Part shown: positions 44,399 to 53,056 of the stretch, piece after piece
Position numbering within the stretch: position 1 is the stretch's first letter
How the letters are laid out: each line of letters starts with the position of its first letter
Source of the DNA: an uncultured Microbacterium sp.
GTDB lineage: Bacteria; Actinomycetota; Actinomycetes; Actinomycetales; Microbacteriaceae
Direction: 5' to 3'
NCBI RefSeq assembly: GCF_937927635.1
Contig: NZ_CALBRW010000025.1
Location: 62,001-126,000, forward strand
DNA: 64,000 nucleotides
Program-made: the position numbers and the translations under genes
The notes under the pieces: model-generated
Databases searched by the model: none
The model's input: the letters and a program-made list of their open reading frames with translations, nothing else
Told to the model about the DNA's origin: nothing

Positions 44399-45231
44399 TC
44401 ATGGTCTTCCTTCTGAGCGGCGGGACACCTCCGCCCGCACCCGAATGCCCAGTGCTCACGATGTCTTGCGCGAGCAACGTCAACGGTCCAGCTGTTGATG
44501 TTTCTGGCGCCCAGAAGCACGGCGACCGTACCGAAAAGCAACCCCGACATTCCGCGGAGAAGCCCAAGAATCCTGGCACCGGCACCGCCCCGGTCGTCGA
44601 CGTGCATGCGCCCGCGCGTGACACGCGCACCCGCACCGAGAAGTTCACGGACTGCAACACGATCTGGAACCTCATGCAACGCTGCGTCCCCGCACCGGAG
44701 AAGCCCGCCGACACAGCCGACCCCGCACCCGAAGACCCCCGCGCCACCCAGCCGATCACCATCACCGACCTCGCCAGCTTCGCCCCCGCCCCGGCGACCA
44801 TCACCGGGGAGCCCGACAACCTCGGCGTCGCGGGCCTGCCCACCAACTTCACCACCGACGCCACCGCGCACACCAGGACCGGGGAACTGTTCGGCTACCC
44901 CATCACCGTCCGCTTCACCCCGGCATCCTTCACCTTCCACTACGGCGACGACACCACCAAGGCCACCACCACTCCCGGCACCACCTGGAACCAGCTCCAC
45001 CTGCCCCAGTTCACCCCCACCGACACCAGCCACGTCTACCGTGACCGCGGCACCTACACGGCATCCGCCGACACCGTCTACACCGCCGAGATCGACCTCG
45101 GCACCGGCTGGTACCCCATCACCGGAACCCTCACCATTCCCGGACCCGGCCAGGACATCCGCATCTACGAAGCCCACACCGCCCTCGTCGCCCACACCTG
45201 CAACGAAGACCCCACCGCCGCCGGCTGCTGA
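44386..45231 (+). CDS. Putative exported protein with a PKD-like region
   Basis: 281 residues: a short hydrophobic start (MLSLIMVFLLSGG), a polar low-complexity linker, then FTDCNTIWNLMQRC with a probable disulfide. The second half is a beta domain in which FHYGDDTTK and SHVYRDRGTYTASADTVYTA resemble a PKD fold. The C-terminus has another Cys pair. Function is unknown. Co-translation with the lipoprotein upstream suggests a joint surface role. The signal sequence is unusually short, so export is likely but not certain. Confidence 0.68.
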   Translation: MLSLIMVFLLSGGTPPPAPECPVLTMSCASNVNGPAVDVSGAQKHGDRTEKQPRHSAEKPKNPGTGTAPVVDVHAPARDTRTRTEKFTDCNTIWNLMQRCVPAPEKPADTADPAPEDPRATQPITITDLASFAPAPATITGEPDNLGVAGLPTNFTTDATAHTRTGELFGYPITVRFTPASFTFHYGDDTTKATTTPGTTWNQLHLPQFTPTDTSHVYRDRGTYTASADTVYTAEIDLGTGWYPITGTLTIPGPGQDIRIYEAHTALVAHTCNEDPTAAGC

Positions 45232-45290
45232 GCACCGTCACGAGCCTCTCGGACACGGCCGACGGGTGCCTGCGCGACAGGCGCTCCCGC

Positions 45291-46097
45291 TTAGACGGCG
45301 GATGTGTCGGGAGAGTCCACCGCCCCGCCGAAGCGACGGTCCCGCGACAGATAGATGCCGATCGCCCGCCACAGCTCCTCGCGCGAGAAGTCCGGCCACA
45401 GTGTGTCCAGGAACACCATCTCGGCATAGGCCGACTGCCACAGCAGGAAATTCGAGGTGCGCTGCTCCCCCGAGCTGCGCAGGAACAGATCCACATCCGG
45501 CATGTCCTGCACGTAAAGATGCTTGCGGATCTGCTTCTCGGTGATCGCGCTCGGCTTCAGCCGGCCGGCCTTCACCTCGGCGGCCAGCTCCCGCATGGCG
45601 TCCACCAGCTCGACGCGCCCGCCGTAGTTGACGCACATCGTCAGCGTCAGCACGTCGTTGCCTCGGGTCAGCTGCTCGGCGAACTGCAGCTCCTTGATCA
45701 CCGATCCCCACAGCCGCGGCTTGCGCCCAGCCCACCGCACCCGCACGCCCCATTCGTTGAGCTGGTCGCGTCGGCGGTGCAGCACGTCGCGGTTGTAGCC
45801 CATCAGGAACCGCACCTCTTCGGGCGAGCGGGCCCAGTTCTCCGTCGAGAACGCGTACACCGACAGGTGCTTGACTCCCGCTTGGATGGCGCCGGCGACG
45901 ACATCCAGCAGCACCTCCTCGCCGGCCTTGTGCCCCTCGATGCGGCTGAGCCCTCGTCGGTTCGCCCAGCGGCCGTTGCCGTCCATCACGATCGCGACAT
46001 GGTTCGGCACGGCGGGGAAAGCCGGCGGCTGGATGCCCGTCCAGTCCAGCGGACGGAACGGCACCGCATCCTTGTGCGTGTACGGCTTCGGGGTCAC
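45291..46097 (-). CDS. uppS: Isoprenyl transferase (undecaprenyl/decaprenyl diphosphate synthase)
   Basis: cis-Prenyltransferase making the lipid carrier for peptidoglycan, 268 residues. It has HVAIVMDGNGRWANRR (catalytic Asp), YAFSTENWARS, and DLFLRSSGEQRTSNFLLWQ with the downstream Glu. The GTG at 46097 overlaps the recO stop and has TTGGAG four bases upstream. Confidence 0.93.
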   Translation of the reverse strand: MTPKPYTHKDAVPFRPLDWTGIQPPAFPAVPNHVAIVMDGNGRWANRRGLSRIEGHKAGEEVLLDVVAGAIQAGVKHLSVYAFSTENWARSPEEVRFLMGYNRDVLHRRRDQLNEWGVRVRWAGRKPRLWGSVIKELQFAEQLTRGNDVLTLTMCVNYGGRVELVDAMRELAAEVKAGRLKPSAITEKQIRKHLYVQDMPDVDLFLRSSGEQRTSNFLLWQSAYAEMVFLDTLWPDFSREELWRAIGIYLSRDRRFGGAVDSPDTSAV

Positions 46098-46837
46098 CGG
46101 ACTCCAATTCTCGGGGTGCTGGTCACATGCTCCAGAGAGCGGATGCCGCGCTCCAGATGCCACTGCGTGTAGGCCGCCACGGCACCGGATGCCGACGACA
46201 GATCGCCAGGAGATGCAGCATCCACCGTCTCCCAGTCACCGCCCATCAGCGCCTGCAGCAGCGCGAGGGTGGATGCCGAGACCCGCGGGCTGCCCGCCGG
46301 AGCGCAGTCGTCGCACACCACACCGCCCAGCTGCGGGCCGAAATGCGTGTGCGGACCCGGCGCGCCGCAGCGCGCGCAGTCCTGCAGCGCCGGTGCCCAG
46401 CCAGACAGCGCCATCACCCGCAGCAGGTACGAGTCCATGATGCTGCGCGCGGCATGCTCCCCGCGCGAGAGCGAGCGCAGCCCGCCCACCAGCAGCAGGT
46501 ACTGGTCGGCAGTGGCCTCGGACTCATTCAGCCGGTCGGCGGTCTCCACCATGGCGCTGGCCGCGGTGAAGCGCTCGTAGTCGACGGCGATGTCCGCACC
46601 GTACGCTCCCAGCGACTCGGCCTGCTGCACGATGTCCAGCGAGCGGCCCTGGTACAGCTGCACGTCGGCGACCATGAACGGTTCGAGCCTCGAGCCGAAC
46701 TTCGACGAGGTGCGCCGCACGCCCTTCGCCACGGCGCGGATCTTGCCGTTGCGCCGCGAGAGCATCGTTACGATGCGGTCCGCCTCACCCAGCTTGTGGG
46801 TGCGCAGGATCACCGCTTCATCTCGGTAGGTGGGCAC
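46094..46837 (-). CDS. recO: DNA repair protein RecO
   Basis: 247-residue RecFOR pathway protein loading RecA on gapped DNA. It has an N-terminal OB fold (VILRTHKLGEADRIVTMLSR), a helical core and the Cys4 zinc site CARCGAPGPH...CDDC. The GTG at 46837 lies six bases after a GATAAT hexamer, a probable leaderless promoter, divergent from the TRIC gene. Confidence 0.93.
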   Translation of the reverse strand: MPTYRDEAVILRTHKLGEADRIVTMLSRRNGKIRAVAKGVRRTSSKFGSRLEPFMVADVQLYQGRSLDIVQQAESLGAYGADIAVDYERFTAASAMVETADRLNESEATADQYLLLVGGLRSLSRGEHAARSIMDSYLLRVMALSGWAPALQDCARCGAPGPHTHFGPQLGGVVCDDCAPAGSPRVSASTLALLQALMGGDWETVDAASPGDLSSASGAVAAYTQWHLERGIRSLEHVTSTPRIGVR

Positions 46838-46843
46838 TCAATG

Positions 46844-46849
46844 ATTATC
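46844..46849 (-). promoter_or_regulatory. -10 hexamer GATAAT of recO, leaderless
   Basis: On the minus strand GATAAT is followed by six bases and the GTG at 46837. Confidence 0.5.
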
Positions 46850-46861
46850 CCCTGCGCACGA

Positions 46862-46867
46862 GAGAAT
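46862..46867 (+). promoter_or_regulatory. -10 hexamer GAGAAT of the TRIC gene, leaderless
   Basis: Six bases separate GAGAAT from the GTG at 46874. Both promoters of this divergent pair lie within 25 bp. Confidence 0.42.
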
Positions 46868-46873
46868 GGACGG

Positions 46874-47560
46874 GTGACCGAACCGCTGTTCAACATCCCG
46901 CTGTGGGCCGACCTGCTGGGCGTCGGACTCGGTGGCATCCAGGGTGCCATGTTCGCCTCGGGCTTCCAGGGCCAGCGCCGGCTGGACTGGCTGGGGGTCG
47001 CCATCATCGGCATCATGATCGGCATGGGCGGCGGTCTCATCCGCGACCTGATGATCGGCCAGCCGCCGGCCACGCTGCAGAGCAACTGGTACCTGATCAC
47101 GGCCGCCGGCGCCGCCCTGTTCGGGATGCTGCTGGCAGGCGTCTTCAACCGCATCAACACGTTCATCGTGGTGCTGGATGCCGTCGTGATCGGCATGTTC
47201 GGGTCCTTCGGCGTCAGCAAGGCCATCGCCTTCGGCATCCCGCCGGTGCCCGCCGTGTTCATCGGCGTCTGCGCGGCCGTCGGCGGCGGCGTGCTGCGCG
47301 ACGTGCTGATGGGCCTGCCGGTCGCCATCATGCATGTCGGCTCGCTGTACGCCGTCGCCGCCGGAGTCGGCTGCACGGCCACCGTGGTCATGCACCTGTT
47401 CGACCTGAACATCACGGTCGCCGCCGTCACCGGGATCGTGGTGACGGCGGTGATCCGCATCCTGGCCGTGCTCTACGACGTCTCACTGCCCGAGCAGCGC
47501 CGCCTGTACCGCCGCAAGGTGGCGACCGAGACGGGGATGATCCCGATCATCAAGCCGTGA
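46874..47560 (+). CDS. TRIC cation channel family protein (UPF0126)
   Basis: 228-residue membrane protein with seven helices and the family double repeat. Gly-rich motifs IGMGGGLIRDLMIG and AVGGGVLRDVLMG occupy equivalent places in the two halves. Bacterial TRIC homologues form trimeric K+ channels in vitro. The physiological role here is unknown. It overlaps the leuA end by 11 bases, convergently. Confidence 0.88.
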   Translation: MTEPLFNIPLWADLLGVGLGGIQGAMFASGFQGQRRLDWLGVAIIGIMIGMGGGLIRDLMIGQPPATLQSNWYLITAAGAALFGMLLAGVFNRINTFIVVLDAVVIGMFGSFGVSKAIAFGIPPVPAVFIGVCAAVGGGVLRDVLMGLPVAIMHVGSLYAVAAGVGCTATVVMHLFDLNITVAAVTGIVVTAVIRILAVLYDVSLPEQRRLYRRKVATETGMIPIIKP

Positions 47561-49304
47561 CGAGCTCCCCCTGGCGACTGCGGATGGAGCGGTTCACGCA
47601 CGAGACGATGGCCTTCAGCGATGCCGTGGAGATGTCGCCGTCGATGCCGACGCCCCACAGCCGGTGGTCGTCGACCTGCAGCTCGATGTAGGCCGCGGCC
47701 TGCGCGTCGCCGCCGCTGGACATGGTGTGCTCGACGTAGTCGTACAGCGAGATGTCGAACCCGCGCCCGCGAAGGATCTCGATGAACGCCGCGATCGGCC
47801 CGTTGCCGTGCGCAGTGGTCGCCTCGCGCTCCTCGCCGTCGCGCAGCACGACCTCCAGCGAGACCTCGCCGGACATGTCACTGCGGGTCTGCGTGCCCAG
47901 CAGCTCGAACCGGCCCCACTTGTCCACGTCGTCGTCGGCCGGCAGGTACTCGTCGTTGAAGATCTCCCAGATCTGGTCGCTGGTGACCTCGCCGCCCTCG
48001 GCATCCGTCTTCGCCTGCACGACACCCGAGAACTCGATCTGCAGCTTGCGGGGCAGGTCGAGGGCGTGGTCGGTCTTCAGCAGGTAGGCGACGCCGCCCT
48101 TGCCGGACTGCGAGTTCACGCGGATGACGGCCTCGTACGAACGCCCCAGATCCTTCGGATCGACAGGCAGGTACGGCACGGCCCACTCGATCTCGTCGAC
48201 CGTGACGCCCTTCTCCGCGGCCGTCTCGGCCATGGACTCGAAGCCCTTCTTGATGGCGTCCTGGTGCGATCCGCTGAACGCGGTGAACACCAGATCGCCC
48301 ACCCACGGGTGGCGCTCGGGCACCGGTAGCTGGTTGCAGTACTCGACTGTGCGCTTGACGTGGTCGATGTCACTGAAGTCGATCTGCGGATCGATGCCCT
48401 GCGTGAACATGTTGATGCCCAGCGCCACCAGGTCGACGTTGCCGGTGCGCTCGCCGTTGCCGAACAGGCATCCCTCGATGCGATCGGCACCGGCCATGTA
48501 GCCCAGCTCGGCCGCAGCGACCGCCGTGCCGCGGTCGTTGTGCGGGTGCAGCGACAGGATGACGTTCTCGCGGTGCGCCAGGTGACGGTTCATCCACTCG
48601 ATCGAGTCGGCGTACACGTTGGGTGTCGCCATCTCGACCGTGGCGGGCAGGTTGATGATCACCTTGCGGTCGGGCGTGGGCTCCAGCACCTCGAGCACGG
48701 CGTTGCAGACCTCGACCGCATAGTCCAGTTCGGTGCCCGTGTAGCTCTCGGGCGAGTACTCGTAGTAGATCTCGGTACCGGCGACGTCCTTCTCCAGCTG
48801 ACGGCACAGCCGCGCGCCCTCCAGCGCGATCTGCTTGACGCCCTCGCGGTCGGAGCGGAACACGACCTCGCGCTGCAGCACGCTGGTGGAGTTGTAGAAG
48901 TGCACGATTGCCTGCTTGGCGCCGCTGATGGCCTCGTACGTGCGCTTGATCAGGTGCTCGCGGCACTGCGTCAGCACCTGGATGGTCACGTCGTCGGGGA
49001 TGAGGTCCTCTTCGATGAGCTGGCGCACGAAGTCGAAGTCCGTCTGGCTGGCGGACGGGAAGCCCACCTCGATCTCCTTGTAGCCCATGCTCACCAGCAG
49101 GTCGAACATCACGCGCTTGCGCTCGGGCGACATCGGGTCGATGAGGGCCTGGTTGCCGTCGCGCAGGTCGACGGCGCACCAGCGCGGCGCCTGCGTGATG
49201 CGCTTGGAGGGCCAGGTGCGGTCGGGCAGGTCGACGACGATCTGCTCGTGGAAGGGCCGGTACTTGTGGACCGGCATCGAGGAGGGCTTCTGGGAATTCT
49301 TCAT
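47550..49304 (-). CDS. leuA: 2-Isopropylmalate synthase
   Basis: First committed enzyme of leucine synthesis, 584 residues, of the long actinobacterial/fungal type. It has PDRTWPSKRITQAPRW followed by CAVDLRDGNQAL, HPHNDRGTAV with the metal His pair, and a C-terminal LeuA allosteric domain (SLYDYVEHTMSSGGDAQAAA) that senses leucine. Upstream lies a leucine-rich leader peptide and an attenuator-like hairpin. Confidence 0.95.
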   Translation of the reverse strand: MKNSQKPSSMPVHKYRPFHEQIVVDLPDRTWPSKRITQAPRWCAVDLRDGNQALIDPMSPERKRVMFDLLVSMGYKEIEVGFPSASQTDFDFVRQLIEEDLIPDDVTIQVLTQCREHLIKRTYEAISGAKQAIVHFYNSTSVLQREVVFRSDREGVKQIALEGARLCRQLEKDVAGTEIYYEYSPESYTGTELDYAVEVCNAVLEVLEPTPDRKVIINLPATVEMATPNVYADSIEWMNRHLAHRENVILSLHPHNDRGTAVAAAELGYMAGADRIEGCLFGNGERTGNVDLVALGINMFTQGIDPQIDFSDIDHVKRTVEYCNQLPVPERHPWVGDLVFTAFSGSHQDAIKKGFESMAETAAEKGVTVDEIEWAVPYLPVDPKDLGRSYEAVIRVNSQSGKGGVAYLLKTDHALDLPRKLQIEFSGVVQAKTDAEGGEVTSDQIWEIFNDEYLPADDDVDKWGRFELLGTQTRSDMSGEVSLEVVLRDGEEREATTAHGNGPIAAFIEILRGRGFDISLYDYVEHTMSSGGDAQAAAYIELQVDDHRLWGVGIDGDISTASLKAIVSCVNRSIRSRQGELVTA

Positions 49305-49351
49305 GATGGGGCTTCTTCTTCGTGGGAATTGTGCTCAGGCCAAACACGAGC

Positions 49352-49391
49352 GCCGCGACGAGAAGGCCCGAAGATCAGGACTCGTCGCGGC
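49352..49391 (-). promoter_or_regulatory. Leucine attenuator-like hairpin ahead of leuA
   Basis: Arms GCCGCGACGAG (49391-49381 on the minus strand, inside the leader peptide codons) and CTCGTCGCGGC (49362-49352) are perfect 11-bp complements. Stalling of ribosomes at the Leu codons would affect formation of this stem. No strong U run follows, so the exact mechanism is unclear. Confidence 0.7.
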
Positions 49392-49422
49392 AGCTAAGAA
49401 GAAGCAGACCGCCCAGACGCAT
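49375..49422 (-). CDS. leuL: leuA leader peptide (5 Leu in 15 residues)
   Basis: A 15-codon frame reads MRLGGLLLLSCRDES, with four consecutive Leu codons (CTG CTT CTT CTT). It is placed 70 bases before leuA, and its later codons form one arm of a perfect hairpin. Leader peptides of this type control leuA by attenuation in other Actinobacteria. TAGCAT lies six bases before its ATG, so the leader peptide itself would be translated from a leaderless transcript. Confidence 0.75.
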   Translation of the reverse strand: MRLGGLLLLSCRDES

Positions 49423-49428
49423 GCCTCG

Positions 49429-49434
49429 ATGCTA
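49429..49434 (-). promoter_or_regulatory. -10 hexamer TAGCAT of the leuL-leuA transcript
   Basis: On the minus strand TAGCAT is followed by six bases and the leader-peptide ATG at 49422. Confidence 0.55.
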
Positions 49435-49479
49435 ACACCCGACTTGGCACTCTGCTCACCACGATGACGAGGATGCCGG

Positions 49480-50427
49480 TCAGGGGATCAACGCGATCTT
49501 TCCGCCCGGATGCCCGGATGCGACCAGCTCGAGCGCCGCCGGAGCGTCGCTCAGGGCGAATTCGCGGGCCATCGGCACGGTCAGCCGCCCCTGCTCGGCG
49601 AGCTCCACCAGATGCTCGCGCACCTCGTCGCGGTACCGCGCCGTCTCAGGCTGGGAACCGGAGCTCGCCTGGAATCCGTGCTCAGTGGCCGCCGTCGGCG
49701 CGACGATCGTCACGATGCGCTGCCGGTCCCTGACGAACTCCAGCGAGGACTGCACGGCCTCGTCGGTGCCAGCGGCATCCAGCGCCGCGCCGATCCTCTC
49801 GACACCGGTATCCGCCAGTGCCGCGCGGATGCGCGACGCCAGTCCGTCGCCGTACTCCACCGGGATGCCTCCGAAGCGGCGCACCTCGTCGAAGCGGGCA
49901 CGGCTCGCCGTGCCGATGACGCGGATGCCGAGCACGGCCGCCTGCTGCAGCACGCTCACCCCGACCGCGCCGGAGGCCGCGTGCAGCAGCACGGTCTCCC
50001 CCGGCTTCGCGTCGACCGCGTGCAGCATGGCGGATGCCGTGGTGCCGACCAGCAGCAGGTTCGCGGCCTGCGCATGCGTGAGCGTCGCAGGCTTGCGCAG
50101 CACCTTCTGTGCAGGGACGGTGATCTCCGTGGCGTATCCGCCGCGCACGCGGAACGCGATGACCTCGTCACCCACGGATGCCGGTCCCGTCACGATCCCG
50201 GTGTCGGGGCCGATCGCGGTGATGACGCCGGAGACCTCGTACCCGATCGGCTCGGGCAGCTCGACGCCCGGACGGGCGGCCGCGACATGCTTGGCATCGG
50301 CGGGGTTCACACCGGCGGCGTGCACGCGGATCGTCAGCTCGCCCTGCGCGGGGGCTGCGGGCTCGTACTCGACGAACCGCCAGGTCTCGGGCGATCCCCA
50401 CGCGGGCGCGATCCAGTGCTCGGCCAT
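49480..50427 (-). CDS. Zinc-independent MDR family NADPH:quinone reductase-like
   Basis: 315-residue medium-chain reductase. It has a GroES-like start (HAAGVNPADAKHVAA), the hinge GYEVSGVI, and the Rossmann loop LLHAASGAVGVSVLQQA that binds NADP. Catalytic-zinc ligands are missing, as in quinone oxidoreductases. The substrate is unknown. It ends 45 bp before the leu promoter and begins one base after era. Confidence 0.88.
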   Translation of the reverse strand: MAEHWIAPAWGSPETWRFVEYEPAAPAQGELTIRVHAAGVNPADAKHVAAARPGVELPEPIGYEVSGVITAIGPDTGIVTGPASVGDEVIAFRVRGGYATEITVPAQKVLRKPATLTHAQAANLLLVGTTASAMLHAVDAKPGETVLLHAASGAVGVSVLQQAAVLGIRVIGTASRARFDEVRRFGGIPVEYGDGLASRIRAALADTGVERIGAALDAAGTDEAVQSSLEFVRDRQRIVTIVAPTAATEHGFQASSGSQPETARYRDEVREHLVELAEQGRLTVPMAREFALSDAPAALELVASGHPGGKIALIP

Positions 50428-50428
50428 C

Positions 50429-51322
50429 TCAGAACCCCAGCCGGCCGAGCTGCTTGGGGTCGCGCTGCCACTCCTTGGCCACGCGCACGTGCAGCTTCAG
50501 GAACACCCTGGTGCCCAGCAGCTCCTCGATGCCCTTGCGGGCATGGGCTCCGACGTCCCGCAGGCGGGAGCCCTTCCGACCGATGATGATGGCCTTCTGG
50601 CTGTCGCGCTCGACGACGATCGACGCATACACATCGGTGAGGTCGCTGTCCTCGCGCGGCTCCACGTCGTCGACGACGACGGCGATGGAGTGCGGCAGCT
50701 CGTCGCGCACGCCCTCCAGAGCCGCCTCGCGGATGATCTCGGCGATGCGGTCCTCGTCGGACTCGTCGGTGACGACGCCCTCCTCGTACAGTCGCGGGCC
50801 GACGGGCATCAGTTGCAGCATCTCATCGGCCAGCACGTCCAGCTGCTCGCGGCCCAGGGCGGACAGCGGGATGACCGCCGCCCAGTCCTCGCGCAACGAG
50901 TCCACCTCCATGAGCCGCTCGACGATGTCGTCCTTGTCGGCGGCATCCGTCTTGGTGACGATGGCGACCTTCTTCGCGCGCGGATAGCCGTCCAGCGACG
51001 CGGCGATCCGCCGGTCGCCGGGGCCGACCTTCTCGGTGGCCGGGACGCAGAAGCCGATCACGTCCACATCGCCCAGCACCTGCTCGACGAGGTCGTTCAG
51101 GCGCACGCCCAGCAGCGTGCGGGGCTTGTGGATGCCGGGGGTGTCGACGATCACGAGCTGCCCGTCCGGGCGGTTCAGGATGCCGCGGATGGCCCGCCTG
51201 GTGGTCTGCGGCTTCTCGCTGGTGATGGCGATCTTCTCGCCCACCAGCGCGTTGGTCAGCGTGGACTTGCCGACGTTCGGCCGTCCCACGAACGTCACGA
51301 ACCCGCTTCGCGTCTCAGTCAT
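50429..51322 (-). CDS. era: GTPase Era
   Basis: Ras-like GTPase with a KH domain, needed for 16S rRNA/30S maturation, 297 residues. G1 is GRPNVGKST, G3 is DTPGIHKPR, G4 is TKTD, and the KH motif is IIIGRKGSRLRDVG. The ATG at 51322 has GGAGAG seven bases upstream and overlaps the end of the CNNM/CorC gene by eight bases. It is the distal ribosome-maturation gene of the phoH-ybeY-CorC-era group. Confidence 0.95.
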   Translation of the reverse strand: MTETRSGFVTFVGRPNVGKSTLTNALVGEKIAITSEKPQTTRRAIRGILNRPDGQLVIVDTPGIHKPRTLLGVRLNDLVEQVLGDVDVIGFCVPATEKVGPGDRRIAASLDGYPRAKKVAIVTKTDAADKDDIVERLMEVDSLREDWAAVIPLSALGREQLDVLADEMLQLMPVGPRLYEEGVVTDESDEDRIAEIIREAALEGVRDELPHSIAVVVDDVEPREDSDLTDVYASIVVERDSQKAIIIGRKGSRLRDVGAHARKGIEELLGTRVFLKLHVRVAKEWQRDPKQLGRLGF

Positions 51323-52601
51323 CCCGATGCTCTCCATCCACGTCGTCATTCTGCTCCGGCGCCCGCTCCACGAACACCGTCGCGATGCCTCTCCCCCGCC
51401 CGCGCGAGGCGCCGCCGGTGAGCACCAGTCCGTCGACGGATGCCGCGGCGCCGGGCTGCGGGATCCGGCCGAGCGCCTTGCCCAGCAGTCCGCCGATCGA
51501 ATCGACGTCCTCGTCGTCCAGCTCCAGGCCGAACAGGTCGCCGACATCCTCCAGCGAGAGCCGCGAGCTGACCCGGTACCGCCCGTCGCCGAGTTCGACG
51601 ACCTCGGCGGGGCCGCGGTCGTATTCGTCGACGATCTCTCCGACCAGCTCCTCGATCAGATCCTCCAGCGTCACCAGACCCGAGATGCCGCCGTGCTCGT
51701 CGATCACGATGCACACGTGCACGGCATCCCGCTTCATCTGCTGCAGCAGCGTCTCGGCGCGCATGGACTCGGGCACGAACGCCGCGGGCCTGGCGATGGG
51801 GCGTACGGGCGCTCCGCGCCATGCGCTCTCGTCGCGGTAGGCGAACTGCACGAGATCCTTCAGGTACAGCACCCCGACCACGTCGTCGGCGTCGTCGTCG
51901 GTCACCGGCATGCGGGACACGCCGGTGCGCAGGAACAGCTCCATGGCCTCGGTGGTGGTGGCGGCGGCATCCACGGTCTTCATCTCGGTGCGCGGCACCA
52001 TGACCGCCCGGACGAACTGATCGGTGAAGTCGAACACCGAGTGGATCAGATCGCGATCGTCCTCCTCGATGAGATCATGCGAGGCGGCCTCATCGACCAT
52101 GCTCAGCAGCTGCTCCTCCGAGGCGAAGCTGCTGCGGGTTCCGCCGGGTGTCACCCGGCGGCCTGCGCGCACCAGCGCCTGCGCCAGCGGACCCAGCAGG
52201 ATCCGCACGCCGCGCACCACCGGCGCCCACACCCGCAGGATGGTCTCGGAGTGCATGCGGCCGTAGGACCGAGGGCTCGCGCCCACCAGCACGAACGTGA
52301 TGCCGGTCATGAGCACGGCGGCGGCCAGCATGGCCCACCAGATCGTCGGAAGCAACGAGTCCAGTGCCACCGTCACGAGCACAGCGGCCGTGGTCTCGGA
52401 CAGCACGCGCATGAACGCGACGGCGTTGACGTGCGCATCGGGGTCGGCGGCGATGCGGTGCAGGGCATCCGCGCTGCGCCCGAACGCCAGTTCGTCGATA
52501 TCCGTGCTGGAGGTCACCGAGAACGCAGCGTCCACGGCCGCCATCAGACCGCCGAACGCGATCAGCAGGACCGCGGCGGCCAGCAGGATGACAGGAGTCA
52601 T
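51315..52601 (-). CDS. CNNM/CorC family (HlyC) membrane protein
   Basis: 428 residues: an N-terminal DUF21 domain with three to four helices, a CBS pair (VPRTEMKTVDAAATTTEAME to DLIEELVGEIVDEYD) and a C-terminal CorC_HlyC domain (YRVSSRLSLEDVGDLF). Relatives are Mg2+/Co2+ exporters or regulators, and the hemolysin label is historical. It overlaps ybeY by four bases and era by eight. Confidence 0.9.
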   Translation of the reverse strand: MTPVILLAAAVLLIAFGGLMAAVDAAFSVTSSTDIDELAFGRSADALHRIAADPDAHVNAVAFMRVLSETTAAVLVTVALDSLLPTIWWAMLAAAVLMTGITFVLVGASPRSYGRMHSETILRVWAPVVRGVRILLGPLAQALVRAGRRVTPGGTRSSFASEEQLLSMVDEAASHDLIEEDDRDLIHSVFDFTDQFVRAVMVPRTEMKTVDAAATTTEAMELFLRTGVSRMPVTDDDADDVVGVLYLKDLVQFAYRDESAWRGAPVRPIARPAAFVPESMRAETLLQQMKRDAVHVCIVIDEHGGISGLVTLEDLIEELVGEIVDEYDRGPAEVVELGDGRYRVSSRLSLEDVGDLFGLELDDEDVDSIGGLLGKALGRIPQPGAAASVDGLVLTGGASRGRGRGIATVFVERAPEQNDDVDGEHRDD

Positions 52602-53056
52602 CGGCGACGTTCGGCGTGCGCGAAGGCCTCGATCAGCGACTTCTGCAGCCCGAACATCTCACGCTCCTCGTCGGGCTCGGCGTGGTCGAAGCCCAGCAGG
52701 TGCAGCAGGCCATGCGTGGTCAGCAGGATCAGCTCGTCCATCAGGGAGTGACCCGCCGTCTGCGCCTGCGACTCGGCGACCTGGGGGCACAGCACGATGT
52801 CGCCCAGCAGCCCCGCGGGCGTCGGGCGGTCCGGCGTGCCGGGACGCAGCTCGTCCATCGGGAAGCTCAGCACATCGGTGGGGCCCGGCTCGTCCATCCA
52901 CTGCACGTGCAGCGCCTCCATGGCGCCCTCGTCGACCAGCACGATCGCGACCTCTGCGTCCGCGCTGACATGCAGCTGCTCGAGGTTGAAGTCGGTGAGG
53001 CGCTGCAGCACGGTCTCGTCGATCTCGATGGCCGACTCGTTGTTGATCTCGATCAT
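52598..53056 (-). CDS. ybeY: Endoribonuclease YbeY (rRNA maturation)
   Basis: 152-residue metallo-RNase for 16S rRNA 3'-end maturation and quality control. The zinc site H-x3-H-x5-H is seen in HGLLHLLGFDHAEPDEE. DVLSFPMDE is the other conserved block. It overlaps phoH by four bases upstream and the CorC gene by four downstream. Confidence 0.94.
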   Translation of the reverse strand: MIEINNESAIEIDETVLQRLTDFNLEQLHVSADAEVAIVLVDEGAMEALHVQWMDEPGPTDVLSFPMDELRPGTPDRPTPAGLLGDIVLCPQVAESQAQTAGHSLMDELILLTTHGLLHLLGFDHAEPDEEREMFGLQKSLIEAFAHAERRR

